Below, in pieces: positions 25,653 through 34,617 of a stretch of DNA of 64,000 bases (position 1 is its first letter; each line of letters starts with the position of its first letter). Position numbers and translations under genes: made by a program. This DNA is from Sphingobium sp. DEHP117 (lineage in GTDB: Bacteria > Pseudomonadota > Alphaproteobacteria > Sphingomonadales > Sphingomonadaceae), in the NCBI RefSeq assembly GCF_030867385.1, contig NZ_JAPFBJ010000001.1, forward strand, positions 496,001 through 560,000. Reading direction: 5' to 3'. Below the pieces are notes generated by a model. The model was not told where the DNA came from, searched no databases, and saw only the letters and a program-made list of their open reading frames with translations.

Positions 25653-27422
25653 CTAGTCCTTTCGGTTGATGAACGCGCGCCAGCCGCCCAGGCTGGTGAT
25701 GTCCTCGGCACCGATCACCGCGCGTGGTTCGGCAACGAAGCCTTTGACGCTGCTGCCGTCCGCCAGCATCACGGTGCCGATGGCGAGCGGGGCGGGGACT
25801 TCGGCAACGAAGCTGCCGAATTCCGCAACGCCCAGTTCATAGACCTCGAGCGCAATGGCTGCGCCGTCTTCGCTGTGGACGAGCGCAGGCTTGGGCGGCA
25901 CGCTGTCCGCCATCGCGTAGAGGCGGTAGGTGGGCGCCGTCTCAAAGGCGCCGACAAACTTCGCATCGCGCGAAGTAAGCTGCCAGTGCAGCGGCATGTC
26001 CTTCAGGTGAGCGCCGACAACGGCGAGTTTCACTGTCTGCATTCTGCCCTCCAGGTCGAGCGGTGGTGGGGATGGAAGATCGGCCGCCGCGAGATAGGCG
26101 TCGGCGGCATCAAGCAAGGCGCGGTCCGTGTCTGCCGGGCCGATGAGCGTGATCCCGAAGCCGGTGCCGTTGGGGCGGATGCCCGCAGGCACGGCGACAG
26201 CCGCCATGTCGAGCAGGTTCACGAAGTTGGTGTAGAAACCCAGCGCGCTGTTGAGCGCGATCGGCGCGGCCAGCATTTCACGTACGCGATAGGTTGTGCC
26301 GGCGGTGGGGAAGGCCAGAAGGTCGATAGTTTCCCATAGGGTGTCGGCCTGCCGTTTGAGTTCTGCCAACCGATAGATACCGTTGAACAGCGCGACGGCG
26401 CTTATGTCCCGGCCCGGCGCGACCACCGCGCGCACCGTGGGATCGATAGCATCCGGCGTGGTGGCAAGCAGGTCGGCCAAGGCGGCTGCGCGCTCGGCCA
26501 CCCATGGGCCGCCATAGAGCAACTGCGCAGCTTCCTGTAATGGGGACAGATCGATCTCGACCACATCGGCCAATGTGCCAAGCGTCTCCAACGCGCGCTC
26601 ATAGAGATGTTCCGACTCGCTGTCACCGAACCAGACCCGCTGGTCCCGGCGCGGCACGCCAATCGTCTTGCACCCGCGCGCCGCGTCCGCCAGCGGTTTG
26701 GAGAAGGGATCGGCAGCGTCGTATCCCGCGATCACACTATCGATCAGGCGTGCGTCCGCGGTGTCTTGGGTGAAGACCGATATACAGTCCAGCGTCCGGC
26801 AAGCAGGCACGAGTCCGCGATTGCTCCACCGGCCCTTGCTGGGCTTGAAGCCGATCAGGTGCTGGAATGCGGCAGGTACGCGGCCGGACCCGGCGGTATC
26901 GGTGCCAAGGGCGAAGGGCACCAGCCCCGCCGCCACCGCGACCGACGATCCAGAACTTGAGCCGCCACTTACGTAGGCGAGATTATAGGCGTTGAGAGGC
27001 GCGCCATAGGGGCTGCGCGTGCCGTTGAGGCCGGTGGCGAACTGATCGAGGTTGGTTTTGCCGACGCAGATCGCGCCTGCGGCCGTGAGGCGCTCGATGA
27101 CGGTGGCGGAGCTTTGGGGCGAATAAGCGAAGGCAGGGCAGGCCGCCGTGGTGTCGAGGCCGGCCACATCGATGTTGTCCTTCGCAGCGAACGGTACTCC
27201 GGCGAGCGGCAACACTTCGCCCGCCGCCACGCGCGCATCGACCTCGCGCGCCGCAGCGAGAACTGCTTCCTTGCTGAAGCGACTGATCCACACTTGCGGC
27301 TGGATCGCGTCATAAGCGCTGATCCGGGTGAGCGCGTCATGCACAACCGCGACAGCGCTGATCTGCCTGGCATTGACGGCATCGGCGATGGCCACCGTGG
27401 TGCGGAGGTCGGGCATGCTCAT
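25653..27422 (-). CDS. atzF: Allophanate hydrolase AtzF
   Basis: This 589-residue protein has an amidase-signature domain (about 1-450) and the C-terminal allophanate-hydrolase domain (about 460-589) that finishes the reaction by hydrolysing N-carboxycarbamate. With a ten-residue offset from Pseudomonas AtzF, the triad is K81, S155 (cis-Ser in S-G-G-S-S-S-G) and S179 (D-T-A-G-S-G-R). It converts allophanate to ammonia and CO2. The ATG at 27422 overlaps the stop of the carboxylase gene (ATGA); longer in-frame starts would run into that gene. It completes nitrogen release from urea or guanidine. Confidence 0.92.
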   Translation of the reverse strand: MSMPDLRTTVAIADAVNARQISAVAVVHDALTRISAYDAIQPQVWISRFSKEAVLAAAREVDARVAAGEVLPLAGVPFAAKDNIDVAGLDTTAACPAFAYSPQSSATVIERLTAAGAICVGKTNLDQFATGLNGTRSPYGAPLNAYNLAYVSGGSSSGSSVAVAAGLVPFALGTDTAGSGRVPAAFQHLIGFKPSKGRWSNRGLVPACRTLDCISVFTQDTADARLIDSVIAGYDAADPFSKPLADAARGCKTIGVPRRDQRVWFGDSESEHLYERALETLGTLADVVEIDLSPLQEAAQLLYGGPWVAERAAALADLLATTPDAIDPTVRAVVAPGRDISAVALFNGIYRLAELKRQADTLWETIDLLAFPTAGTTYRVREMLAAPIALNSALGFYTNFVNLLDMAAVAVPAGIRPNGTGFGITLIGPADTDRALLDAADAYLAAADLPSPPPLDLEGRMQTVKLAVVGAHLKDMPLHWQLTSRDAKFVGAFETAPTYRLYAMADSVPPKPALVHSEDGAAIALEVYELGVAEFGSFVAEVPAPLAIGTVMLADGSSVKGFVAEPRAVIGAEDITSLGGWRAFINRKD

Positions 27423-30400
27423 GCCTCGGCCATCAGCGCAAGCATCGGCGCGCCGGGTTGCAGCGCCTGCCGCTCCTGCACATAGATCGCCGCGACGGTT
27501 CCCGCGCCCGGACTTTGCACGGCACATTCCATTTTCATGGCCTCTATGATCGCGATCGTATCGCCCGCCTTCACCGCGTCGCCCGCCGACACCAGCAGCT
27601 TCCAGACGCTCCCGCCGAAGGGGGCCTCCACAAGATTCGCGCCGTCTGGCAAATCGATCGTCGCAGCGCGCGGCGCATCGCTGTCAGTAAGGTCGGTGAT
27701 CCGGTCGAATTCGCCGCTAGCCCTCCATTCCGCGCGCTCTGCTTCAAATGCGGTCTGTCGCTGGGTCTCAAACGCGGCAATGGAGTCTGCATTGTCAGCG
27801 AGGAACGCGCGATAGTCCGCCAGCCGGAATTCAGACTGCTCGATGCGGATCGATCGCCTGCCCGTTGGAAAGTCCCGCCGCCATTCAACCAGCTCTTCGG
27901 CGCTGACGGGGTAAAAGCGGATCTGATCGAAGAAGCGCAGCAGCCACGGCTTGCCTTCGATGAAGGCATCGGTCTGGCGGTGGGTATTCCACACCTGGAT
28001 GGTGCGGCCGAACAGCTGATACCCGCCCGGACCCTCCATGCCATAGATGCACATATAGGCGCCGCCGATGCCCACAACATTGGGCGGGGTCCAGGTTCTC
28101 GCCGGATTGTATTTCGTGGTGACGAGCCGGTGGCGCGGATCGACCGGGGTGGCAACGGGCGCGCCGAGGTAGACGTCGCCCAGACCCAAGACGAGATAGT
28201 TGGCCTCGAAAATCAAATTCTCTACCGCCGCCGCGTCCGGCAGGCCGTTTACGCGTCGGATGAACTCGATGTTGTCCGGGCACCAGGGCGCGTCGTCCCG
28301 GACCGTCCCCATATATTTCTCGATCGTTTCGATCGTCGCCGGATCACGCCAGCTCAGCGGCAGGTGGACGATGCGCGAAGGAATCGTAAAGTCCTCAAGG
28401 TCGCCCAGCCGCTCTTCCGCCTCGATCAATGCGGCGAGGGCGGCACGCTGGTTTAGCCGCTCGCCATCGAAATGCAGCTGCAGCGAGCGGATGCCGGGCA
28501 CGATGTCGACCACGCCGGGCAGGGCCAGCCGCTCAAGCTCGCACATCAGGGCATGAACCCGGATGCGCAGCTCGATGTCGAGCACTATCGGCCCATATTC
28601 GACGAGGATATTGCGGTCTCCTTGCTGCCGATACACGGTGCGAGGCCGTGCGCCTTGCGCCGCCATCTCGGCCAGGATGGGGTACAGCGCTTCGATAGGC
28701 CGCGCGGGGCTTGATGGAGAGGACACGCCGTCCCTCATGAGGAGGTTTTGCTGGCGGTCAGCCGCCGCCGCGTCGTCTATCGTCACGGGCAGGAAGCGCA
28801 GTTTGTCTCCCGGCGCAAGCTGGCCGATTTTCCAGCGGTCGGCTGCGATCACCACGAATGGGCAGACGAAGCCGCCGAGCGAGGGGCCATCAGGCCCGAG
28901 GATGATCGGCATGTCACCGGTGAAATCCACTGCGCCGATGGCGTAGGGGTTGTCGTGAATGTTGGACGGGTGCAGGCCAGCCTCGCCGCCGTCTGTCCGC
29001 GCCCATTGCGGCTTGGGGCCCACGAGGCGGACGCCGGTGCGGTTGGAATTATAATGCACCTGCCATTCGGAGGAGACGATCGCGTCGATATCTTCCGGGG
29101 TGAAAAACTCGGGTGCGCCATGCGGACCATAAAGGACGCGCAAGTTCCATTCCGTTGAGAGACGTGGCAGGGCGACCTGAGGCAGCGGAGCGGACGTTTC
29201 CTTGTCGCCCAGATGCAGCGTGTCTCCAGCCAGCAGGCGCCGCGCGGCATGGCCGCCAAACTGGCCCAGCTCGAACGTGCTGCAGCTACCGAGATAGGGC
29301 GCGATGTCCAGCCCACCCGCAAACAACAGATAACCGCGCATTCCGCCGCCAGATGCGCGGCCGAGCGTGAGCGTCTGGCCCGGCTCAATATCGATCGCCT
29401 TCCCGCGCTCGACTGGAACACCATCCACCATCGCGCCGAAGTCCGCACCCATCAGGCAGATGCGCGCTGGCGCCGTGAAGGCGAGGGTAGGGCCATTCAG
29501 CGTCATTTCCAGCCCGGCCATGCCCTCCGGATTGCCGAGCAGCCGGTTACCGAGGCGGAACGACTGGTCGTCCATCGGGCCGGATGGAGGAACGCCGACC
29601 GCCCACAAATTTTGTCGACCCGGCCAGTCCTGCACGGTCGTCGCCGTGCCTCCGCTGATCACCCTGACGCTGCGCGGATGGAATGCGATGCCATCCAGCA
29701 GTCGCGTTGACACCTCGCCGCTAACGAAGGGATCGCAGCGCACCACGTCCCGCAGCCAGCGCAGATTGGTCTCAATGCCGTCGAGCCTCGTCTGGTCGAG
29801 CGCCGCCTGCATCGTGGCGATCGCCTCGGCCCGTGTCTGCGCGTGAACGATCAGCTTGGCCAGCATCGGGTCGTACCAGATGGAGACCTCGGTTCCCCCT
29901 GTCACCCATGTCTCGGCGCGGACATCGGCGGGAAACTCCACCGTGGTCAGCATGCCTGAGGTCGGCCGGTAATCCAGCGCCGGGTCCTCTGCATAGAGGC
30001 GCACCTGCACCGAATGGCCAGCGGGGGAGGGCGGTGGTCCATCGAGGAAGGCAAAGTCACCCGCCCCGCCGCGGATCATCCATTCGACCAGGTCGATGCC
30101 CATCACCTCTTCGGTCACACCATGCTCGACCTGAAGGCGCGTGTTCATCTCGAGGAAGAAGAACTCCTCGCGCTCGGCGTCATAGAGAAACTCCACCGTC
30201 CCGGCGGAGCGATAACGGGCGGCTTGCCCCAGTCGGGTCGCGGCGGCGATTAGGTCTGCGCGAACTCTATCCGGCAGCAACGGCGCGGGTGCTTCCTCGA
30301 CAACCTTCTGGTTGCGGCGCTGGAGCGAGCAGTCACGCTCGCCCAAGGCCATAACCCGGCCTGCGCCATCGCCGAAGATCTGCACTTCCACATGCCGGGC

Positions 30401-31015
30401 GCGGCGGATGTAGCGTTCAAGAAAAATCCCGGCGTCGCCGAAACTGCTCTGCCCTTGGCGCGCCACTGTCGCGAACCCCTCGCGCACTGCGGCCTCATCC
30501 TCGCAGACGCGCATGCCGATGCCCCCGCCGCCCGCCGTCGCCTTGAGGATCACGGGATAGCCGATTTCGCGCGCGGCGGCTGCCGCCTCCTCCTCATCGG
30601 TGAGCAATCCCGTGCCCGGCGCCAGCGGCAGGTCATGCGCAGTCGCCAGCGCGCGGGCACTATGCTTAAGGCCGAAGGTGCAGATGTTTTCGACCGTCGG
30701 GCCGATAAAGACGATTCCGGCCTGCTCGCAGGCTTGCGCGAACTCGACATTCTCGGCGAGGAAGCCATAGCCCGGATGGATTGCCCCCGCGCCGGTGGCC
30801 CTTGCGGCCTCCAATATGGCTTCGATGTTGAGATAGCTGTCCGACGCGCGCGCCGGGCCGATGCAAACGGCTTCATCGGCTTCGGACACATGGAGCGAGC
30901 CTTCGTCCGCTTCCGAATAGACCGCCACAGACCGGAGGCCCATGCGCCGCAGCGTGCGAATGATGCGCGTGGCAATGGCGCCCCGATTGGCGATGAGAAC
31001 CGTGTCAAAGCTCAT
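27419..31015 (-). CDS. Biotin-dependent urea/guanidine carboxylase
   Basis: The 1198-residue single chain has a biotin carboxylase domain (about 1-450; ATP-grasp G-G-G-G-I-G-M), a KipA-like AHS2 domain (about 470-770), a KipI-like AHS1 domain (about 800-1010) and a C-terminal biotinyl domain with K1161 in E-A-M-K-M-E. It carboxylates urea to allophanate, or guanidine to carboxyguanidine, with ATP and bicarbonate. In clusters with two DUF1989 proteins and this transporter type, guanidine is the reported preferred substrate. It is translationally coupled to genes on both sides (4-base overlaps). Confidence 0.92.
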   Translation of the reverse strand: MSFDTVLIANRGAIATRIIRTLRRMGLRSVAVYSEADEGSLHVSEADEAVCIGPARASDSYLNIEAILEAARATGAGAIHPGYGFLAENVEFAQACEQAGIVFIGPTVENICTFGLKHSARALATAHDLPLAPGTGLLTDEEEAAAAAREIGYPVILKATAGGGGIGMRVCEDEAAVREGFATVARQGQSSFGDAGIFLERYIRRARHVEVQIFGDGAGRVMALGERDCSLQRRNQKVVEEAPAPLLPDRVRADLIAAATRLGQAARYRSAGTVEFLYDAEREEFFFLEMNTRLQVEHGVTEEVMGIDLVEWMIRGGAGDFAFLDGPPPSPAGHSVQVRLYAEDPALDYRPTSGMLTTVEFPADVRAETWVTGGTEVSIWYDPMLAKLIVHAQTRAEAIATMQAALDQTRLDGIETNLRWLRDVVRCDPFVSGEVSTRLLDGIAFHPRSVRVISGGTATTVQDWPGRQNLWAVGVPPSGPMDDQSFRLGNRLLGNPEGMAGLEMTLNGPTLAFTAPARICLMGADFGAMVDGVPVERGKAIDIEPGQTLTLGRASGGGMRGYLLFAGGLDIAPYLGSCSTFELGQFGGHAARRLLAGDTLHLGDKETSAPLPQVALPRLSTEWNLRVLYGPHGAPEFFTPEDIDAIVSSEWQVHYNSNRTGVRLVGPKPQWARTDGGEAGLHPSNIHDNPYAIGAVDFTGDMPIILGPDGPSLGGFVCPFVVIAADRWKIGQLAPGDKLRFLPVTIDDAAAADRQQNLLMRDGVSSPSSPARPIEALYPILAEMAAQGARPRTVYRQQGDRNILVEYGPIVLDIELRIRVHALMCELERLALPGVVDIVPGIRSLQLHFDGERLNQRAALAALIEAEERLGDLEDFTIPSRIVHLPLSWRDPATIETIEKYMGTVRDDAPWCPDNIEFIRRVNGLPDAAAVENLIFEANYLVLGLGDVYLGAPVATPVDPRHRLVTTKYNPARTWTPPNVVGIGGAYMCIYGMEGPGGYQLFGRTIQVWNTHRQTDAFIEGKPWLLRFFDQIRFYPVSAEELVEWRRDFPTGRRSIRIEQSEFRLADYRAFLADNADSIAAFETQRQTAFEAERAEWRASGEFDRITDLTDSDAPRAATIDLPDGANLVEAPFGGSVWKLLVSAGDAVKAGDTIAIIEAMKMECAVQSPGAGTVAAIYVQERQALQPGAPMLALMAEA

Positions 31016-31647
31016 GCGGTGACGATCATGCGTACGGGCGTGGGGTTGAAGCCATTGCAGGGATTATTGATCTGCGGGCAGTTGGAGACGACGACGATGA
31101 CGTCCATCTCGGCGCGTAGATCGACAGTGAGGCCGGGGGCTGAGATGCCGTCGACAATGCCGAGCGACCCGTCCGCCTCCACCGGCACGTTCATGAAGAA
31201 GTTGATGTTGGAAACGATGTCGCGCTTGCCGCGTCCCTCGCGCAGATTGGCCTCCAGGAAATTTTCGACGCAGGCATGCTCCGCTTTGGTGTGATGGCCA
31301 TAGCGCAAGGTGTTGGACTCGCACGAGCAGGCACCGCCAATGGTGTCGTGATACTCCACCGAGGTGGCCGCTATGGTCATCATCGCTCGCCCCTCGTTGG
31401 AGCGCAGCACCGTGCCCTCGCGCAGAAACAGGTTGCCCTGCGCCGCCACAGTGTCCTGCGCGCTGTAACGCTCGGTGTCGTCCTCCGCCGCATAGAGCAG
31501 GAAATCCACCGCCTGGTTGCCTTCCAGGTCGACGATGCGCAGCGTCTGCCCTGCATGGACATGATGCAGCCACGGCGCGCGCGCAGGCACGATCTCGTCG
31601 TGGATCACGGCTCCGGCCAGACCGGAAAGATGGGGATCGACGCTCAT
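31012..31647 (-). CDS. DUF1989 protein, urea carboxylase-associated protein 2 (carboxyguanidine deiminase subunit)
   Basis: This 211-residue DUF1989 protein has the family blocks G-N-Q-A-V-D-F-L-L-Y, C-S-C-E-S-N-T-L-R-Y-G and N-I-N-F-F-M-N-V-P-V. The first C-x-C and nearby His residues are likely metal ligands. Published work on guanidine use assigns a DUF1989 pair (CgdAB) as carboxyguanidine deiminase, making allophanate. This is the shorter of the two here. The ATG at 31647 follows AAGGAACAGG; the longer in-frame extension would run through the other DUF1989 gene. Which of CgdA/CgdB it is I cannot say. Confidence 0.85.
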   Translation of the reverse strand: MSVDPHLSGLAGAVIHDEIVPARAPWLHHVHAGQTLRIVDLEGNQAVDFLLYAAEDDTERYSAQDTVAAQGNLFLREGTVLRSNEGRAMMTIAATSVEYHDTIGGACSCESNTLRYGHHTKAEHACVENFLEANLREGRGKRDIVSNINFFMNVPVEADGSLGIVDGISAPGLTVDLRAEMDVIVVVSNCPQINNPCNGFNPTPVRMIVTA

Positions 31648-31663
31648 GGTGGCCTGTTCCTTG

Positions 31664-32488
31664 TTACCGGCGGAAATAGTCTTCGACATTCTCGAAGGCA
31701 CGCAGGCCCTCGGGCGTCGCATTGCGAATGGCATCGTCCAGCGGCGTGATCGCGCCGCGCCATGCCGTCGCGCGCAGCGGGGTCACGCTCCACTCCGCGC
31801 GCGGGTCGAGCACATGGGGGCAGTTGGCGATGACGACGATCACATCCATCTCGGCTCGGAGCATCACAGTCCGCCCCGGATTGAAGGGACCGATCTGGGG
31901 AGTGATCGCCCCGTCCTGCTCGATCGTCACGCCCTTGAACAGGGTCACGCAGGGGTGGACGTCGCGCCGCTGCAACCCATGCTTGGCCGCGCCCAGCAGG
32001 AAACGGTCCCGACCGTTGGGAAAAGGGCCACTGTTCGCGCCATTGCCATATTTGGCGGCGTTCGTGGCGGCGTTCGATGTGCCGCAAAAGCAATCATGGG
32101 TGCCGGCATTGTCCTCAAGAATGCTCATGAGCACCCGGCCCATGTCAGACAGCAACAGCTTGCCCGCGCCGAGATAGGCGTTCCACTGCACCTTCACCGT
32201 GTCGGCCACATTGAGCCGTTCGGTCGGCATCTCGGCATTGAACAGCAGGATCGAGGCGCACGCATCGCCCTTGAGATCGATCAGCCGCAGCCGCGAACCG
32301 CGCTTCAGCCGCCGCGTGGCATAGCCCCCCGCAGCAATCGTCTCCTCCCACAGCAGATCGTCAGGTGACACGCCGGTGGGCAGATCGTCCGCAACAGGGG
32401 GCAGCACCGGCATAGCCTCGACCACGGTACCCGCCATGGCGCGGGCGTGATCGCGCGCGGCGAGCGGATTGGCGAGCACTTCGGTCAT
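31664..32488 (-). CDS. DUF1989 protein, urea carboxylase-associated protein 1 (carboxyguanidine deiminase subunit)
   Basis: The 274-residue partner of the other DUF1989 protein has the parallel blocks G-D-A-C-A-S-I-L-L-F, H-D-C-F-C-G-T-S-N and D-V-I-V-V-I-A-N-C-P-H. The two genes are 16 bases apart, and the proteins are homologous and probably form a heteromer, as CgdAB do. It would convert carboxyguanidine to allophanate for AtzF, which makes guanidine the more likely nutrient than urea. The ATG at 32488 overlaps the stop of the NikR-like gene (ATGA); the longer in-frame extension is inside that gene and is rejected. Confidence 0.85.
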   Translation of the reverse strand: MTEVLANPLAARDHARAMAGTVVEAMPVLPPVADDLPTGVSPDDLLWEETIAAGGYATRRLKRGSRLRLIDLKGDACASILLFNAEMPTERLNVADTVKVQWNAYLGAGKLLLSDMGRVLMSILEDNAGTHDCFCGTSNAATNAAKYGNGANSGPFPNGRDRFLLGAAKHGLQRRDVHPCVTLFKGVTIEQDGAITPQIGPFNPGRTVMLRAEMDVIVVIANCPHVLDPRAEWSVTPLRATAWRGAITPLDDAIRNATPEGLRAFENVEDYFRR

Positions 32489-32961
32489 GCCGCCGCCCCC
32501 TTGCCTTGCGCGTCCTGCTCGTAGAGCGGAGGCAACAGCGTGGTCGTGGTGGTGAGATGGAGTTGATGAACGCCGCGCACCCGCCGCAGCGCGTCGCACA
32601 GCTCCTTCAGCCGCAGCGCCGGACCCTGCACCAGCAGAACCTCCAGCGACTGGTCATCCTCAAGGAACACATGCTGTGAAGAGATCACCTCGCGCAGATA
32701 ATCCGCCTGCGTCTGGGCAAGCTGGTGCCGCACCCGCCCTCGGTCGCCGCGATAGACCATGGTGATCGTGCCCGCGAGCATCTCGTCCGGACGGGTGAAG
32801 GCTTCATGCTCGGCGAGCGCGTGGCGGATCAGCTCGGCGATCAGTTGCGAGCGCGACGGCAGCTCGCGCTCTGACACCATCATATCGAGCTGCCGGAACA
32901 GCTCACCCGGAAGGCTGATGCTCAGCCTCGCGAGGCTGGCGATTTCGCTACCCATGTCCAA
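32485..32961 (-). CDS. NikR-like ribbon-helix-helix regulator lacking nickel ligands
   Basis: This 158-residue protein has an N-terminal ribbon-helix-helix (L-S-I-S-L-P then S-R-S-Q-L-I-A-E-L-I-R-H-A-L) and a C-terminal ACT-like ligand domain aligned to NikR (S-S-Q-H-V-F-L-E-D-D-Q-S-L-E). Of the nickel ligands of E. coli NikR (H76, H87, H89, C95), only H87 has a counterpart; the others read Ala, Phe and Ser. It therefore probably senses something other than nickel, such as guanidine or a product (inference). It sits inside the operon, overlapping the ATPase gene by 14 bases, and likely autoregulates it. C-terminal H-Q-L-H-L could offer different ligands. Confidence 0.82.
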   Translation of the reverse strand: MDMGSEIASLARLSISLPGELFRQLDMMVSERELPSRSQLIAELIRHALAEHEAFTRPDEMLAGTITMVYRGDRGRVRHQLAQTQADYLREVISSQHVFLEDDQSLEVLLVQGPALRLKELCDALRRVRGVHQLHLTTTTTLLPPLYEQDAQGKGAAA

Positions 32962-33787
32962 TGCTCTCCTTGGTGTTCAGGTTGGCGTCGATTGCGGGAG
33001 CAAGCGTGTCCGCCAGCATCTGCTCGCCCTCAGCCCGATCCTTGTGGTTGCGCAGCGCGAGGTCGTAGATCGCGGTCGCGCCAAAGCGATGCGGCGCGTC
33101 GGGATCGTGGCGGCGCTTGTCCAGCGTCAACACCCGCGTGCCCAGCTTGAAGGCCTCGCGGATATCGTGCGTCACCATGATGATCGTCAGCGCATAGTCA
33201 TTCCACAGCCGCGTGATAAGCGCGTGCATATCCGCGCGTATACCCGGGTCGAGCGCGCCGAACGGCTCGTCCAGCAGCAGGATGCGGGGGCGCTTGATCA
33301 GCGCCTGCGCGATGGCGAGCCGCTGCTGCATGCCGCCGGACATCTGGGCCGGATACAGGTGCCTTGAGTCTGCCAGGCCCACGGCGTCGAGCATGTCGGT
33401 TGCCTGCGCCATGGCTGCCTTGCGCGCGCTGCCAGTCAACCGCGCCAGCAGTGGCGCCTGCTCGCATTCAAGTCCAAACATGGTGTTGCGCAGCGCCGAG
33501 AGGTGCGGGAACACCGAATAACGCTGGAAAACGACGCCGCGATCCGGTCCGCATTCCCCGCCGAGGGGCGCACCGTCGAGCAGGATAGTACCACGCGTCG
33601 GCATTTCCTGACCCAGCACCACGCGAAGCAGGCTGCTCTTGCCTGCACCCGAAGGCCCGACGATGGAGACAAAGGACCGTTCCTCGATATCGAGGTTGAC
33701 GCGCTCCAGCACGATCTTGTCGCCATATTCGACCCAGACGTTCCGGAGGCTGAGGAGTGCGCTCAATGGCTTGCTCCATGCGCCCAT
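32948..33787 (-). CDS. ABC transporter ATP-binding protein (SsuB/TauB-like)
   Basis: This 279-residue ATPase has Walker A G-P-S-G-A-G-K-S-S, signature M-S-G-G-M-Q-Q-R, Walker B I-L-L-L-D-E-P-F-G-A-L-D and the H-loop V-T-H-D. The group serves nitrate/sulfonate/taurine-type importers. The ATG at 33787 overlaps the permease end by 25 bases; a longer in-frame extension to 34354 is a shadow of the permease gene. The C-terminal tail (about 40 residues beyond the usual core) is family-typical for urea-carboxylase-linked transporters. With the permease and binding protein it forms a dedicated importer for the guanidine/urea operon. Confidence 0.88.
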   Translation of the reverse strand: MGAWSKPLSALLSLRNVWVEYGDKIVLERVNLDIEERSFVSIVGPSGAGKSSLLRVVLGQEMPTRGTILLDGAPLGGECGPDRGVVFQRYSVFPHLSALRNTMFGLECEQAPLLARLTGSARKAAMAQATDMLDAVGLADSRHLYPAQMSGGMQQRLAIAQALIKRPRILLLDEPFGALDPGIRADMHALITRLWNDYALTIIMVTHDIREAFKLGTRVLTLDKRRHDPDAPHRFGATAIYDLALRNHKDRAEGEQMLADTLAPAIDANLNTKESIGHG

Positions 33788-34578
33788 GGGAACGCCTGCT
33801 TGCTGAGAACTACCAGCACAGCATCCATGGCTATCGCCAGCAGGGCGATCCAGGCCACATAGGGGATGATCACATCCATGGAGAGATAGCGGCGGACGAG
33901 AAAGATGCGATAGCCAAGCCCGATGTCCGATGCGATGGCTTCTGCCGAGATCAGGAACACCCAGGCGGGACCGAGCGCCAGCCGGATTGCATGAAGCAGC
34001 CGCGGCATCGCCTGCGGCAGCGCGACGCGGATCATGATCTGCCAGGAGCTTGCGCCCAGCGTCTGTGCCTTGATGATCTGCTCGCGCGGCAGGCCGCTGA
34101 CATGGGCGGTAATGTCGCGGATCATCACCGGCGCAATGCCGATCACGATGAGCGCGATCTTCGCCGTCTCGCCAAGGCCTAGCGCGATGAAGAGAATGGG
34201 CAGCAGCGCAATCGGCGGGATCACCGCTATCGTGGTCACCAGCGGACCGAATGTTGCGCGCAGGGGCGGGAGGACACCGAGTACAAGGCCGATGAGGAGG
34301 GTGGCGAGGGTTGCTATACCCAGCCCCAGACCGAGGCGCTGGAGGCTTGCCCATGTGTCTGCCCAGAAGATGATTTTCCCGGTCAGCTGATCTGTGTTGA
34401 ACAGCAGGCTGGCCATCCCTTCGGCCATGCCGCCCGGCAGGGGGAGGATCTTGTCAAAGGGATTGGCCGCGTGGCGTTGCGCAGCCAGGAACAGGTAGAG
34501 CAGCACAAGGAGCACGATCGGTATGGCGCCGAACAGCGCGGCTTCCCTTCGGCGAACATGGCGGTTCACCCAGCGCAT
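33763..34578 (-). CDS. ABC transporter permease (SsuC/TauC-like)
   Basis: This 271-residue inner-membrane protein has about six helices and the EAA-type coupling loop region Q-T-L-G-A-S-S-W-Q-I-M-I-R-V-A-L-P-Q (about 175-192) that docks to the ATPase. The N-terminus R-R-R-E-A-A-L-F precedes the first helix. It is 39 bases downstream of the binding-protein gene and overlaps the ATPase gene. Nothing in the sequence tells the substrate beyond operon context. Confidence 0.88.
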   Translation of the reverse strand: MRWVNRHVRRREAALFGAIPIVLLVLLYLFLAAQRHAANPFDKILPLPGGMAEGMASLLFNTDQLTGKIIFWADTWASLQRLGLGLGIATLATLLIGLVLGVLPPLRATFGPLVTTIAVIPPIALLPILFIALGLGETAKIALIVIGIAPVMIRDITAHVSGLPREQIIKAQTLGASSWQIMIRVALPQAMPRLLHAIRLALGPAWVFLISAEAIASDIGLGYRIFLVRRYLSMDVIIPYVAWIALLAIAMDAVLVVLSKQAFPWAHGASH

Positions 34579-34617
34579 AATGTCACCTCACCTTCCAGTG
34601 GAGCGGGCCAGTGTGGA

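Noticed and set aside
32948-34354. A 468-codon frame including the ABC ATPase
   Set aside because: The first 189 codons are the shadow of the permease on the same strand; the ATPase fold begins at 33787.
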